Positions 9,454 to 17,769 of a stretch of 39,465 bases of DNA are shown here, piece after piece. Source of the DNA: Acinetobacter sp. (GTDB lineage Bacteria > Pseudomonadota > Gammaproteobacteria > Pseudomonadales > Moraxellaceae). The notes below the pieces were generated by a model that saw only the letters and a program-made list of their open reading frames with translations, was not told the DNA's origin and searched no databases. The stretch spans positions 1 to 39,465 of the forward strand of contig JAITLL010000030.1 of the NCBI GenBank assembly GCA_031277915.1, in the 5' to 3' direction. The position numbers were made by a program, and so were the translations under genes. How positions within the stretch are numbered: the stretch's first letter is position 1; every line of letters starts with the position of its first letter.

Positions 9454-9911
9454 TTAAAATAAAAGGCTTTACCTTAATTGAGTTAATGGTCGTTGTGGCA
9501 ATTATTGCGATTTTGGCAGCGATCGCTTACCCCTCTTATCAAGAATATATTCGCCGTACTAATCGTGTGGATATGCAAACTACGTTGCAACAGATTGCTA
9601 TGCAGATCCAACACTACAAAATTGCAAATTTTAAAGTAACGGGTGCAACGAGTTCTGATTTAAATATCGCCACATCTTATCCTATACAAGGCGCCCCTCT
9701 TTATGCAGTCAATTTGGCCCCTGTTGCATCAGGTTCTTTGGCTGCTGAAACATGGGTATTGACTGCGACACCGATTGCAAATACTCCGCAGGCTGGTGAT
9801 GGGCATATTGTTTTAAATTATCGTGGTGAGCGTTGCTGGACAAAGGGAACCGATATTAATAGTGGTACGGCTTGCGTTCCTTCTGCAACTTCGAATTGGG
9901 ATAGCAAATAA
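9447..9911 (+). CDS. pilE: Type IV minor pilin PilE (ComF-like)
   Basis: The 154-residue product from a GTG at 9447 has leader MVIKIKG, then [20 protein letters not shown] with Glu5 and [14 protein letters not shown], a textbook PilE N-terminus. The GTG overlaps the end of the previous gene and has GGGGGAG four bases upstream. The in-frame ATG at 9426 would give an unusually long leader, so I prefer GTG. C-terminal Cys residues (GERCW and TACVPS) form the expected disulfide loop. It is the last gene of the operon and shares its N-terminal architecture with the preceding gene, so the two look like diverged duplicates. Confidence 0.85.
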   Translation: MVIKIKGFTLIELMVVVAIIAILAAIAYPSYQEYIRRTNRVDMQTTLQQIAMQIQHYKIANFKVTGATSSDLNIATSYPIQGAPLYAVNLAPVASGSLAAETWVLTATPIANTPQAGDGHIVLNYRGERCWTKGTDINSGTACVPSATSNWDSK

Positions 9912-9949
9912 ATTTAAATTCAAAACTGCGGGTAACTCAAAATTTAATC

Positions 9950-9978
9950 TTTCTTTCATGGCGAAAATCACGTAGAAT
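9950..9978 (+). promoter_or_regulatory. Candidate promoter of the rpsP operon
   Basis: A TAGAAT -10 box (9973-9978) lies 17 bases after a weak TTTCTT -35 (9950-9955) and is followed by a GC-rich GTCGCCC discriminator. That gives a leader of about 70 bases before rpsP. Judged by eye only. Confidence 0.4.
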
Positions 9979-10058
9979 GTCGCCCTCTATGAAAGGGGTT
10001 TGAAGTGTTGCCGATGGTCGGCGCAGGGATAATCCGTAAGAATTATAAGGCTTTTATC

Positions 10059-10310
10059 ATGGTTGTTATTCGTTTAGCACGTGGCGGCGCAAAAAAACGT
10101 CCATTCTATCAAATCGTTGTGACTGACAGCCGCAATGCACGTGATGGTCGTTTCATCGAGCGTATCGGTTTCTTTAACCCAACTGCACAAGGTCAAGCAG
10201 AAAAACTTCGTTTAGACGCAGACCGTTTTGCTCACTGGGTTTCTCAAGGTGCTCAACCTTCTGAACGTGTTGCTTCTTTGGCTGCTCAAGCTAAAAAAGC
10301 TACTGCATAA
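10059..10310 (+). CDS. rpsP: 30S ribosomal protein S16
   Basis: The product is 83 residues, [20 protein letters not shown] onward, with the [19 protein letters not shown] signature of bS16. It binds the 5' domain of 16S rRNA during small-subunit assembly. An open frame extends 18 codons upstream, but the family start is the ATG at 10059. It is the first gene of the conserved rpsP-rimM-trmD-rplS operon. rimM begins 19 bases after its stop. Confidence 0.98.
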   Translation: MVVIRLARGGAKKRPFYQIVVTDSRNARDGRFIERIGFFNPTAQGQAEKLRLDADRFAHWVSQGAQPSERVASLAAQAKKATA

Positions 10311-10329
10311 TTATTGTAGTAGGTAGCCC

Positions 10330-10878
10330 ATGACACCAACACAGAATGTTCCCGAAGATCGTATTCAGATTGGACAGTTACGTTCAGCTTATGGATTAAA
10401 TGGGTGGCTCTGGGTGTATTCCAATACGGAACCCATGAGCAATATGTTTGACTACTTGCCTTGGTACATTGAGACCAAGGCCGGTTGGCAAACAATAGAT
10501 GTAAAACGCTGGAAACCACATGGCAAAGGCTTGGTTGTCGCTTTAAAAGGTGTGAGCGATCGCACTGGGGCGGAAAGCTTGGTTGGTGCCAATATTTGGA
10601 TTGCTAAATCTCAACTGCCAAAAGCAGATGTAGATGAGTACTACTGGTCAGATTTAAAAGGCTTAACGGTGTTAGGACTTGATGATGAAGAGCAGGAAGT
10701 TAACTTAGGGCAAATTCATGAGTTGTTTGAAACTGGAGCTAATGATGTGATGGTTGTACGCGCTACACCAGACAGTATTGATTCAGAAGAACGCATGATC
10801 CCTTGGCATAAAGATGTGGTGCAACGTGTTGATCTTGAAGCTGGTCGCATTTACGTCAATTGGGGCGTAGATTATTAA
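10330..10878 (+). CDS. rimM: 16S rRNA processing protein RimM
   Basis: This 182-residue protein has the RimM N-terminal barrel (RIQIGQLRSAYGLNGWLWV) and the PRC-barrel C-terminal region (EYYWSDLKGLTV, then GQIHELFETGANDVMVV and MIPWHKDVVQRVDLE). RimM helps mature the 3' domain of 16S rRNA and interacts with S19. Length and order in the operon are standard. It is separated from trmD by 45 bases. Confidence 0.97.
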   Translation: MTPTQNVPEDRIQIGQLRSAYGLNGWLWVYSNTEPMSNMFDYLPWYIETKAGWQTIDVKRWKPHGKGLVVALKGVSDRTGAESLVGANIWIAKSQLPKADVDEYYWSDLKGLTVLGLDDEEQEVNLGQIHELFETGANDVMVVRATPDSIDSEERMIPWHKDVVQRVDLEAGRIYVNWGVDY

Positions 10879-10923
10879 TCCTTTTTTAAGGATTAACGCA
10901 GCAGGAAAATAGAGGAGTCTGCG

Positions 10924-11658
10924 GTGTTTTTTGCAGTCATTACGCTTTTTCCTGAAATGTTTGAAGCGATTACAGCCTACGGGATTAGCGGGCGTGCAGC
11001 AAAACGTGACATTGTACAAGTTACTTGTATTAATCCACGTGATTTTGCTGAAGGGAGTTACCGAAGAGTGGATGAACGTCCATTTGGTGGTGGTCCTGGT
11101 ATGGTGATGATGGCTGAGCCTTTAGCAAAAGCAATTAACCATGCCAAACAACTTGCTTCAGAAGCAGGGTGTGTTCATGTACCTGTGGTGTATATGTCTC
11201 CACAAGGTAAAACTTTAAATGAACAGGCAGTACAACAGTTTGTCGATTATGACGGCTTAATCGTATTGTGTGGACGTTATGAAGGCGTCGATGAGCGTTT
11301 GATCCAGCATTATGTTGATCAGGAATGGTCAATTGGTGATTATGTTTTATCGGGTGGTGAACTGCCTGCCATGGTGTTGCTTGATAGTATTATTCGCCGT
11401 TTGCCGAATGTAATGTCAGATGAGCAATCAGCGATACAGGATTCTTTTGTAGATGGTCTTTTAGATTGTCCACAATATACTAAGCCAGACCATTTTGAGG
11501 GTTTGGATGTTCCTGAAATTTTAAAGTCAGGACACCATGCTAATATTGAAAAATGGCGATTTTTGCAGCGATATCAACGAACTCTAGAACGCCGACCAGA
11601 ATTGGCTGAAAAAGTTGAGTTGACTAAGCAGCAAAAAAAATGGCTAAAAGATATATAA
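10924..11658 (+). CDS. trmD: tRNA (guanine-N1)-methyltransferase TrmD
   Basis: The enzyme methylates G37 of tRNAs using S-adenosylmethionine, preventing +1 frameshifts. It is a SPOUT-family knot protein of 244 residues starting at a GTG ([20 protein letters not shown]). The motifs [23 protein letters not shown] and [19 protein letters not shown] form the SAM-binding trefoil knot. [14 protein letters not shown] leads into the C-terminal domain. A GAGG ribosome site precedes the GTG. rplS follows after an unusually long 239-base gap. Confidence 0.98.
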   Translation: MFFAVITLFPEMFEAITAYGISGRAAKRDIVQVTCINPRDFAEGSYRRVDERPFGGGPGMVMMAEPLAKAINHAKQLASEAGCVHVPVVYMSPQGKTLNEQAVQQFVDYDGLIVLCGRYEGVDERLIQHYVDQEWSIGDYVLSGGELPAMVLLDSIIRRLPNVMSDEQSAIQDSFVDGLLDCPQYTKPDHFEGLDVPEILKSGHHANIEKWRFLQRYQRTLERRPELAEKVELTKQQKKWLKDI

Positions 11659-11781
11659 AAGAATGGTGATAATTCTTAATCGCTGTTCTTAGGAACGAAA
11701 GTTCTAAAAAAGGACGAGAAGCATTGCTTCGAGTTAAAGCATAATTCTATTTCATGAATAGTTTTATGTATATTTAAGGCT

Positions 11782-11877
11782 CTTTATAGACATATTGTCA
11801 TAAAGGGAAAGATAAACGGGTTGATATGCGCTTTAGCCTCTATCCCCAGCGGAATCTCAGACCTCTTCTGACTCCGC
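11782..11877 (+). other. Structured leader region upstream of rplS
   Basis: Two hairpins can be drawn in the gap before rplS. The first pairs CTTTAT/ATAAAG and GACA/TGTC with one bulged A (about 11782-11806). The second pairs GCGGA with TCCGC (11849-11853 and 11873-11877) and TCAG with CTGA inside it. The second ends 20 bases before the rplS ATG. This could be an L19-binding or translation-control leader, or an internal promoter region; sequence alone does not decide. Confidence 0.4.
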
Positions 11878-11897
11878 ACATATTGGAGATTCCCACA

Positions 11898-12266
11898 ATG
11901 AGTGGTAAACATCCTTTAGTTCAAGCTGTTGAAAATGCACAGTTAAAATCTGATATCCCTGCTTTTGCTCCTGGTGACACTGTAATTGTCCAAGTAAAAG
12001 TAAAAGAGGGTGATCGTGAACGTCTTCAAGCATTTGAAGGTGTTGTAATTGCTAAGAAAAACCGTGGTTTGAACTCTGCGTTCACAGTACGTAAAATTTC
12101 TAGCGGTGTTGGTGTTGAGCGTGTATTCCAAACTCACTCACCAGTTGTTGCTAAAATCGAAGTGAAACGTCGTGGTGACGTTCGTCGTGCTAAACTTTAC
12201 TACCTCCGTGAATTGTCTGGTAAAGCTGCACGTATTCGTGAAAAATTACCAGCTCGTAAAGCGTAA
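11898..12266 (+). CDS. rplS: 50S ribosomal protein L19
   Basis: The 122-residue protein starts [20 protein letters not shown], then has [20 protein letters not shown] and the conserved [20 protein letters not shown] and [13 protein letters not shown] of bL19. It lies at the 30S-50S interface. I chose the ATG at 11898 with GGAG about 10 bases upstream. An open frame continues 24 codons upstream but runs through the leader hairpins and has no family match. It is last in the operon and followed at once by a strong terminator. Confidence 0.98.
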   Translation: MSGKHPLVQAVENAQLKSDIPAFAPGDTVIVQVKVKEGDRERLQAFEGVVIAKKNRGLNSAFTVRKISSGVGVERVFQTHSPVVAKIEVKRRGDVRRAKLYYLRELSGKAARIREKLPARKA

Positions 12267-12280
12267 GCTTATACCGAGTA

Positions 12281-12308
12281 AAAAAATGCGCCTAGAGGCG
12301 CATTTTTT
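12281..12308. terminator. Bidirectional terminator between rplS and lipA
   Basis: A perfect 12-bp stem (12281-12292 with 12297-12308) has a TAGA tetraloop, a TGCGCC core, A6 on one side and T6 on the other. It lies 14 bases after the rplS stop and 10 bases from the lipA stop on the opposite strand. It probably terminates both convergent genes. Confidence 0.9.
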
Positions 12309-12318
12309 TGTTTAAAAA

Positions 12319-13293
12319 TTATAGACCTTGTAGTTTTAAACGGTTGGCATGTTGACGGTAAACCGAGACAGGATCGGCCGCAAAAATAGAGCGTATACCA
12401 AGCACTTGGTTTACTTCATCTAAATGGTTCCAATTGTAGTCATCACGAATAGTTTTACCAAATTTGGCACTACATCTAGAAACTAAACCGTCATTATCTC
12501 CCAATGGATTGACAACTAAACTACTTCCAGTTAATGCAATATCAAAAGGATCTAGTGGATTGGTCAGAGCTTTATTGCCTGAGAATGAATACATATAAAT
12601 ACCTTTCTCTTGATAAGCACCCTCACCACAAGAAGTTGTAGGCATACCCATAGAAAACTGTGCATTAAACTGTGCAGAACCTTGAGTAGATAAGCTGTGA
12701 GCACCTGCTAATGAATCGTGCGGATAACTAGTTGGATCGAGACCCTCTGCCCAAGTAATCGCTGCTGAAAACCAGTTTACTAGTGTTGCCAGTTTTGACA
12801 GAGGAGTACCCTCAACATTCAGAATGACATCTGCCATTGGAGATCCTTTATTCGGTGCTCCAATTGTCGTAAGTGAGGCAACTTTTTCTGGCATGATACC
12901 AGCGACATAGCGAATTGTTGGTCCCCCATGGCTATGTCCAATCAAGTTGACTTTAGGTTTTCCAGTAATGGCAATAATTTCTTCTACCTGTTGGGCAAGT
13001 TGTTCTCCGCGAACTTCGGTTGAGTTAAACGGTGAAACCCTTGTTGCCCAGACATTTCCTCCATTACGAGCAAGGTCAGGAAGAATCTGATACCAATAGT
13101 CCAGACCAAGTGTATCTGTCCCAACTCTGCTAAAACCGGCCATACCATGGTTAAAAACCAATGGATATTTGGTTTGGGCATAATTTGAGTAGACAAATGA
13201 GCCTTTTACTTGCTCTGCATTTGTAGCATGGGCTGCTGAAATGCTTAGTCCTGAGAGCATTGCTGCACAGAAAAATATTAAGTTCTTTTTCAT
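12319..13293 (-). CDS. lipA: Secreted triacylglycerol lipase LipA
   Basis: This 324-residue alpha/beta hydrolase of bacterial lipase family I has a signal peptide ending around AHA at residues 21-23. The oxyanion region is PLVFNHGMAG. The nucleophile is Ser121 in GHSHG. By spacing with the Pseudomonas lipase, the acid is Asp268 (GDNDGLVS) and the base His290 (NWNHLDEVN). Cys222 and Cys274 are placed to form the conserved disulfide. These lipases fold in the periplasm with the LipB chaperone and leave by the type II secretion system. lipB lies 87 bases upstream on the same strand. Full length; all key residues present. Confidence 0.95.
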   Translation of the reverse strand: MKKNLIFFCAAMLSGLSISAAHATNAEQVKGSFVYSNYAQTKYPLVFNHGMAGFSRVGTDTLGLDYWYQILPDLARNGGNVWATRVSPFNSTEVRGEQLAQQVEEIIAITGKPKVNLIGHSHGGPTIRYVAGIMPEKVASLTTIGAPNKGSPMADVILNVEGTPLSKLATLVNWFSAAITWAEGLDPTSYPHDSLAGAHSLSTQGSAQFNAQFSMGMPTTSCGEGAYQEKGIYMYSFSGNKALTNPLDPFDIALTGSSLVVNPLGDNDGLVSRCSAKFGKTIRDDYNWNHLDEVNQVLGIRSIFAADPVSVYRQHANRLKLQGL

Positions 13294-13323
13294 TTTTTAC
13301 TCACTATTTTTATTTTGTATGAG

Positions 13324-13346
13324 CAGCAGCTTTATTTTTGCTGCTG
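13324..13346 (-). other. Intercistronic hairpin between lipB and lipA
   Basis: CAGCAGC (13324-13330) and GCTGCTG (13340-13346) form a 7-bp GC-rich stem in the 87-base gap between the two co-directional genes. There is no T run after it on the minus strand, so it looks more like an mRNA processing or stability element than a terminator. Confidence 0.45.
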
Positions 13347-13380
13347 GATTAAGGTTTGGCTAACTTTGAAATAGAAAAGC

Positions 13381-14415
13381 CTAGTAGCTAAATGGTAATT
13401 CACCTCCTTTGTCATGGACTGTTTCAAAAGTTTGAAGACGAAGTTGTTCTTGTGACGAGCTAAATTGTTGTTGGCGTAGTTGCTGAATCGCTTGATTTTT
13501 AGCACTATCGCTCATACTACTATTCAGCACTTCATCACGTTGATTTAGGTAGCCTGTAACTCGCTGTTGCCAAGCATTACGTTGTGTATCTAAAGTTTCT
13601 AATCTTTGTGTTGCCTCGGCTCCAACAAGTGCTGTACGCATTTGCCGAAGTTCCTCTGCTGAGCCATTACGGGCCTTAATTTGTTTGGTCAGCGTATGTA
13701 AATCATCAAGTTTTGATAGTTCTTGCAGGTTTTGTTGCCAATCTACTGGTAGTTGTTCAAAGCGTTCTTTGAGCTTTTGAGCTTTTTCAATTTCACTTAA
13801 AGATGAGTCCTCAAGTATCTGCATTCGATCTAATGTGTAGTTCTGATAGATATCTTCGTTCGAGAAAAGCCCTTCAATTTCTGAACTAGAAAAGAACAGT
13901 TTTCTGATATCTTGCATTGAGTTAAAGATCTTTCGAAAGTAATTCTGATTTTGCTGTTTAGATTGGGGCGATTGAATTTGTGCAAGCTCTTCACGGTATT
14001 TTAAATAACGATTCCATAAATCAATAATTTGTGAGCGAGTGGGTTCCAAATACTGATCTTGTATAAATTTCTCAAAATGGCTTTTAACTTGTTGTAAATT
14101 CCCTTCGCCATACTGTGTAATAAAATATTCAAAGCAATCGCGTGTCTGACTATTCACGACTAAATGTTGGTTGCTATCAACTTTTAGCTGGCAATTAACT
14201 TGGGTATCTTGCTGACTTTTGCTTGAATAAGCATTTTGATTTAACGATGAATTTAAAGTGGTTTGAGAAGTGGCTGCTAAGCTTTTTGTCTCATCTTGAT
14301 TAAGCTGGGCTGAAGCATTTTTTGAGTCTGGACTCAGCCAATATACACATGCAATGAGGCTCAAAATAAAAAATCCAAGCACACACCACAATATCTTCTT
14401 CTGCATCCTTTGCAT
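13381..14415 (-). CDS. lipB: Lipase chaperone (foldase) LipB
   Basis: This is a 344-residue membrane-anchored lipase-specific foldase. One transmembrane helix (about residues 9-27) is followed by a Ser/Gln/Asn-rich linker. The helical chaperone domain follows, with DCFEYFITQYGE and the family's YFRKIF region, then Gln-rich helices to the C-terminus. It stays in the inner membrane and wraps LipA in the periplasm. The ATG at 14415 has AAGGAAG 8 bases upstream; an ATG three codons later is possible. The lipB-then-lipA order is the one known in Acinetobacter. Two Cys residues in the domain (NCQL and DCFE) may pair. Confidence 0.92.
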   Translation of the reverse strand: MQRMQKKILWCVLGFFILSLIACVYWLSPDSKNASAQLNQDETKSLAATSQTTLNSSLNQNAYSSKSQQDTQVNCQLKVDSNQHLVVNSQTRDCFEYFITQYGEGNLQQVKSHFEKFIQDQYLEPTRSQIIDLWNRYLKYREELAQIQSPQSKQQNQNYFRKIFNSMQDIRKLFFSSSEIEGLFSNEDIYQNYTLDRMQILEDSSLSEIEKAQKLKERFEQLPVDWQQNLQELSKLDDLHTLTKQIKARNGSAEELRQMRTALVGAEATQRLETLDTQRNAWQQRVTGYLNQRDEVLNSSMSDSAKNQAIQQLRQQQFSSSQEQLRLQTFETVHDKGGELPFSY

Positions 14416-14569
14416 AAAGATATCTTCCTTAAGTTTTTAATTTGTTGTTTTTTTGCTCGATCATTAATGTGCCATAAAATAAGTGAAAAGGCATCTAAAT
14501 ATTATGAAAATATCCTGCCGAATTTGCTAACATGTCGGCACTTTTTTCAAGCTTTGTGTTCCAGTAAAA

Positions 14570-15475
14570 ATGACGACAAAAAATCAAAAAATTTCTCGTC
14601 GCCATATCAGTGGTGTATTTCTATTAAATAAACCATTAGGGCTAAGTTCAAACGCCGCTTTGCAAAAAGTGCGTTGGCTATACCGTGCCCAAAAGGCAGG
14701 TCATACAGGTGCATTAGATCCGTTAGCGACCGGCTTACTTCCTATTTGTTTAGGAGAAGCGACTAAGTTTTCACATTACTTGCTGGACTCAACAAAGCGC
14801 TATCGCACAACAGTGCGATTAGGCCAAACGACGACGACAGGTGATGTAGAAGGTGAAGTTTTACAAGAACGTTCTATTCCTGTTCTTAACCAAGAGCTTA
14901 TTGAACAAACCTTAGAAAAATTTAGAGGTGATATTCAACAAGTTCCGCCTATGTACTCGGCTTTGAAAAAAGAAGGTAAGCCGCTATATGAGCTTGCTAG
15001 AAAAGGGATAGAGATTGAGCGTGAAGCACGTCCAATCACAATTTATGCTTTAGAGTTAATTGAATTTACTGAAAGCAGTATCACGCTAGATGTAACTTGT
15101 TCTAAAGGAACATATATTCGTGTATTGGGTGAAGATATTGGAGCAATGCTGGGTTGTGGTGGGCACCTTACCATGCTTCACCGTATTCAAACTGGCCATT
15201 TTGAACTGATTCCAAGTTATACCATTGAACATCTGGAAAGCTTAACGGAAGAGCAAAGAGAGGCTTTATTACTTCCTGTATATGCTCCAATTGACCATTT
15301 CTTAAAAATTCAGGTTCCTGAGGGACGAGAAAAATATTTTTCCAATGGTCTAGAAAGCAATATTGATCATGTTGCAGAAGCAGAAGTGTTAGTTTTTTCG
15401 GGTGAGCGCTGTTTAGGCTTAGCCGAGATTACCGATAAAAAACGGTTGGTACCTAAACGTATCTTAAATTTGTAG
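14570..15475 (+). CDS. truB: tRNA pseudouridine(55) synthase
   Basis: This 301-residue protein converts U55 in the T-loop of tRNAs to pseudouridine. [14 protein letters not shown] opens the fold, and the catalytic Asp50 lies in the motif [15 protein letters not shown]. Further conserved segments are [38 protein letters not shown] and [15 protein letters not shown]. The C-terminal PUA-like part completes it. Here it is not next to rbfA/infB; it is divergent from lipB and followed after 19 bases by a permease gene. Confidence 0.97.
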   Translation: MTTKNQKISRRHISGVFLLNKPLGLSSNAALQKVRWLYRAQKAGHTGALDPLATGLLPICLGEATKFSHYLLDSTKRYRTTVRLGQTTTTGDVEGEVLQERSIPVLNQELIEQTLEKFRGDIQQVPPMYSALKKEGKPLYELARKGIEIEREARPITIYALELIEFTESSITLDVTCSKGTYIRVLGEDIGAMLGCGGHLTMLHRIQTGHFELIPSYTIEHLESLTEEQREALLLPVYAPIDHFLKIQVPEGREKYFSNGLESNIDHVAEAEVLVFSGERCLGLAEITDKKRLVPKRILNL

Positions 15476-15494
15476 TAGATGTAGAGTATAGAGC

Positions 15495-16277
15495 ATGGGC
15501 ATGGGCATGGAATGGGATGTTATCCTTAGTTTGATCTTTTTTGCGTTTACTGCGGGAGCGATTGATGCTGCTGTGGGTGGCGGTGGACTCATCCAGATTC
15601 CAGGTATCATGAGTACTTTCCCAACCATGCAGACTGCAACGGTTATTGGCACCAATAAGTTATCTTCAATTTTTGGTACTGCATCAGCTGCTTATACTTT
15701 TGCAAAAAGAGTGAAATTGCAATGGAAGCTTTTAGCCGTTATTGCTATTTGTGCTCTGATTAGCTCGTTTGCTGGCGCGGCATGTTTATCGCTTATTCCT
15801 CAATCAGTTTTGCGTCCATTTGTGTTTGTAATGCTGATCGTAATTGCGATTTATACCTTAATTAAAAAGAACTTTGGTCAAGTCCATACAGAGCAAAAAA
15901 TTACCACAAAAATGCTTGTTCTAGCTGGTATTGGTAGTTTGGCGATTGGTTTTTACGACGGTATTTTTGGGCCGGGTACAGGTAGCTTCTTTATCTTTTT
16001 CTTTATCCGGTTTCTCCAAGTTGACTTTTTACATGCATCAGCGTTGTCAAAAATTGGTAACTTTATGACGAACTTAGCTGCATTGAGTTTCTTCATTCCA
16101 ACTGGTCACGCTATTTTACATATTGGTTTGATGATGGCAGTTGCGAATGTATTAGGCTCAATTGTAGGTGTAAGAACTGCGCTAAAATACGGTAGTGGTT
16201 TTGTCCGTATTATCTTTTTAATTTTGGTCAGTATTTTGATTTGCCGTTTGGGTTATCAGATGTTTGTTACTGGCTAA
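15495..16277 (+). CDS. TauE/SafE (TSUP) family membrane permease, YfcA-like
   Basis: This 260-residue protein has about eight predicted membrane helices. The N-terminal signature AGAIDAAVGGGGLIQIP and the second-half repeat AIGFYDGIFGPGTGSFF are diagnostic of the TSUP family, which exports or imports sulfite, sulfoacetate and other organic anions. The substrate cannot be told from sequence. It starts 19 bases after truB, so they may share a transcript. The start has three in-frame ATGs (15495, 15501, 15507) inside a GGGCAT repeat; the first is reported. Confidence 0.9.
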   Translation: MGMGMEWDVILSLIFFAFTAGAIDAAVGGGGLIQIPGIMSTFPTMQTATVIGTNKLSSIFGTASAAYTFAKRVKLQWKLLAVIAICALISSFAGAACLSLIPQSVLRPFVFVMLIVIAIYTLIKKNFGQVHTEQKITTKMLVLAGIGSLAIGFYDGIFGPGTGSFFIFFFIRFLQVDFLHASALSKIGNFMTNLAALSFFIPTGHAILHIGLMMAVANVLGSIVGVRTALKYGSGFVRIIFLILVSILICRLGYQMFVTG

Positions 16278-16286
16278 AACAGTATT

Positions 16287-16325
16287 AAAAGTATGAACTG
16301 ATGTTAAATAGTAGTTCATACTTTT
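16287..16325 (+). terminator. Hairpin terminator after the TSUP permease gene
   Basis: A perfect 13-bp stem (16287-16299 with 16313-16325) with a 13-base loop lies 9 bases after the stop codon and ends in four T's. The T run is short, so efficiency is uncertain. Confidence 0.6.
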
Positions 16326-16488
16326 ATGTATCATTTAAAATTAGAAATATAAAACTCATTACAGAAATTTACTAGAAAGAAAACTATGTAAAAAATAGTC
16401 TCATTTTAAGTTGCCTAAACAACATAAATTTTAATATATGATAAGCATTAAAATAAAAAAGATTTTCTAGCTGAAAATGAGGAAGAGA

Positions 16489-16803
16489 ATGAATATTTTC
16501 GAAGCATTAAGAGAAAGCCATGAAAATCAACGCAACTTATCAGAACAATTAATCCAGACATATGGTTTAACCGCAGAATGAAAAGAATTATTTGATACAT
16601 TAAAAATGAACGTTATGCTCATTCGGTTGCCGAAGACTGCTATTTATATATTCCTCTAATGTTTTGATGATATAGGTTTAGATATTAGCTGACATGCTTT
16701 AATTTTTTCAGCAGGCTGGCAAAATTCTTAAAGACATTGAAAAAAAATGCTCGGCAATAAATATTTAAAGGAATATAAGCAGTATAAAAAAACAGCAGTG
16801 TGG
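16489..16803 (+). pseudogene. Decayed hemerythrin-domain protein gene
   Basis: From an ATG at 16489 with a GAGGAAGAG ribosome site, the frame reads MNIFEALRESHENQRNLSEQ, a typical start of small bacterial hemerythrin-domain proteins. It hits TGA at 16579. The match continues as KELFDTLK, then after a one-base frameshift near 16605 as ERYAHSVAEDCYLYIPLMF, stopping again. A later piece reads FQQAGKILKDIEKK and, after another frameshift near 16745, MLGNKYLKEYKQYKKT. About 60 central residues that should carry metal ligands are missing. The functional family binds a non-heme di-iron site and senses or stores O2 or protects against NO. The family match is from memory of its sequence pattern. Confidence 0.75.
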
Positions 16804-16808
16804 CAAAT

Positions 16809-17672
16809 TTACGACGCTTTTTTAGTACTTCTTAACGTCACCCCAATGGATGCTACCATTACGCAAGCTAAAGCTACCCATTGCATCATACTGATTTCTT
16901 CGTGAAGTAATAAGAAACCTGTTAATGCTGCTAATGCAGGCGCTAAACTTGATAGGGTACCGTAAGTTAATTTACTAAGCTGTTTGAGTGCCATTAAGTC
17001 GAGCGCATATGGAATGGCAGTTGCTAAGACAGCAATTAACAAAGCTTTTCCCCAGTACTGTGTTTCAAGTAATGCTGGGCCATTATGCCAGATACCAATT
17101 GGCAATAAGGTCAGTGCCGATAAAGCAATTCCGATAGTTAAGGCATGCATACCTATATTTTGAGTTACAACTTTTTGACCAAAATAAATATAGAAGGCCC
17201 AGCAAAGCCCGGCACCCAGCGCACAAGCTGCTCCTACATAAGAAAAGTGGTGTTGTATAGGATTTTGCCAAGGCACCATCAGTGCGATACCTAACATGGC
17301 AAGAGCTACCCAAATGTAGTCGCTTTTTTGTTTAATCGAAAGTAAAGCAAGGCCTAATGGGCCAATAAATTCTAAGCCTACAGCAATCCCTTGGGGAAGT
17401 TTTCCAAGCGATGTGTAAAATAAAATATTCATTAATCCCAAAGCAGCGCAGTACATCAATAAATCGCGCCAATTTAAATAAGGTAAGCGAGACCAGATTT
17501 TCCATGAGCGAAACATGACAGCAACAATAATGGTCGCAAAACTTAGTCTTAAAACGGTAACAGTAAGGGGATCTAAAGCTGCAATAAGTTGTTTAGCAAA
17601 TGAAGCACTAATTTGGTATGAGACCATCGACAAAATCATGTATAGCACAGCAATAATGGGAAGATTTTGCAT
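16809..17672 (-). CDS. DMT/EamA-family exporter, RhtA-like
   Basis: This 287-residue inner-membrane protein has ten predicted helices made of two EamA repeats. It begins MQNLPIIAVLYMILSMVSYQ and has SASFAKQLIAALDPLTVTVLRL, then GIAVGLEFIGPLGLAL and the second repeat ending LSSLAPALAALTGFLLLHE. These follow the RhtA (threonine/homoserine exporter) pattern closely. It is a diverged paralogue of the next gene upstream on the same strand, 97 bases away. Export of an amino acid or a related metabolite is inferred; the substrate is unknown. Confidence 0.85.
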   Translation of the reverse strand: MQNLPIIAVLYMILSMVSYQISASFAKQLIAALDPLTVTVLRLSFATIIVAVMFRSWKIWSRLPYLNWRDLLMYCAALGLMNILFYTSLGKLPQGIAVGLEFIGPLGLALLSIKQKSDYIWVALAMLGIALMVPWQNPIQHHFSYVGAACALGAGLCWAFYIYFGQKVVTQNIGMHALTIGIALSALTLLPIGIWHNGPALLETQYWGKALLIAVLATAIPYALDLMALKQLSKLTYGTLSSLAPALAALTGFLLLHEEISMMQWVALACVMVASIGVTLRSTKKAS

Positions 17673-17769
17673 GGAAAAAATACCTTAGCGCCTTATTTAA
17701 TATTTAAAACTAATACTTACCGATTATAACGAATACTGGGTTTTCGCTAGTAGATTTAATAGCATTAAC

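Noticed and set aside
14516-14540. TGCCGA/TCGGCA hairpin followed by T6, like a terminator
   Set aside because: No gene on the plus strand ends there; it lies about 30 bases before truB with a 13-base loop, so it is more likely part of the truB leader or chance.
15492-15512. GGGCAT triplicate at the start of the TSUP permease gene as a phase-variable repeat
   Set aside because: The repeat unit is six bases, so changes in copy number keep the frame, and there are only two to three copies.
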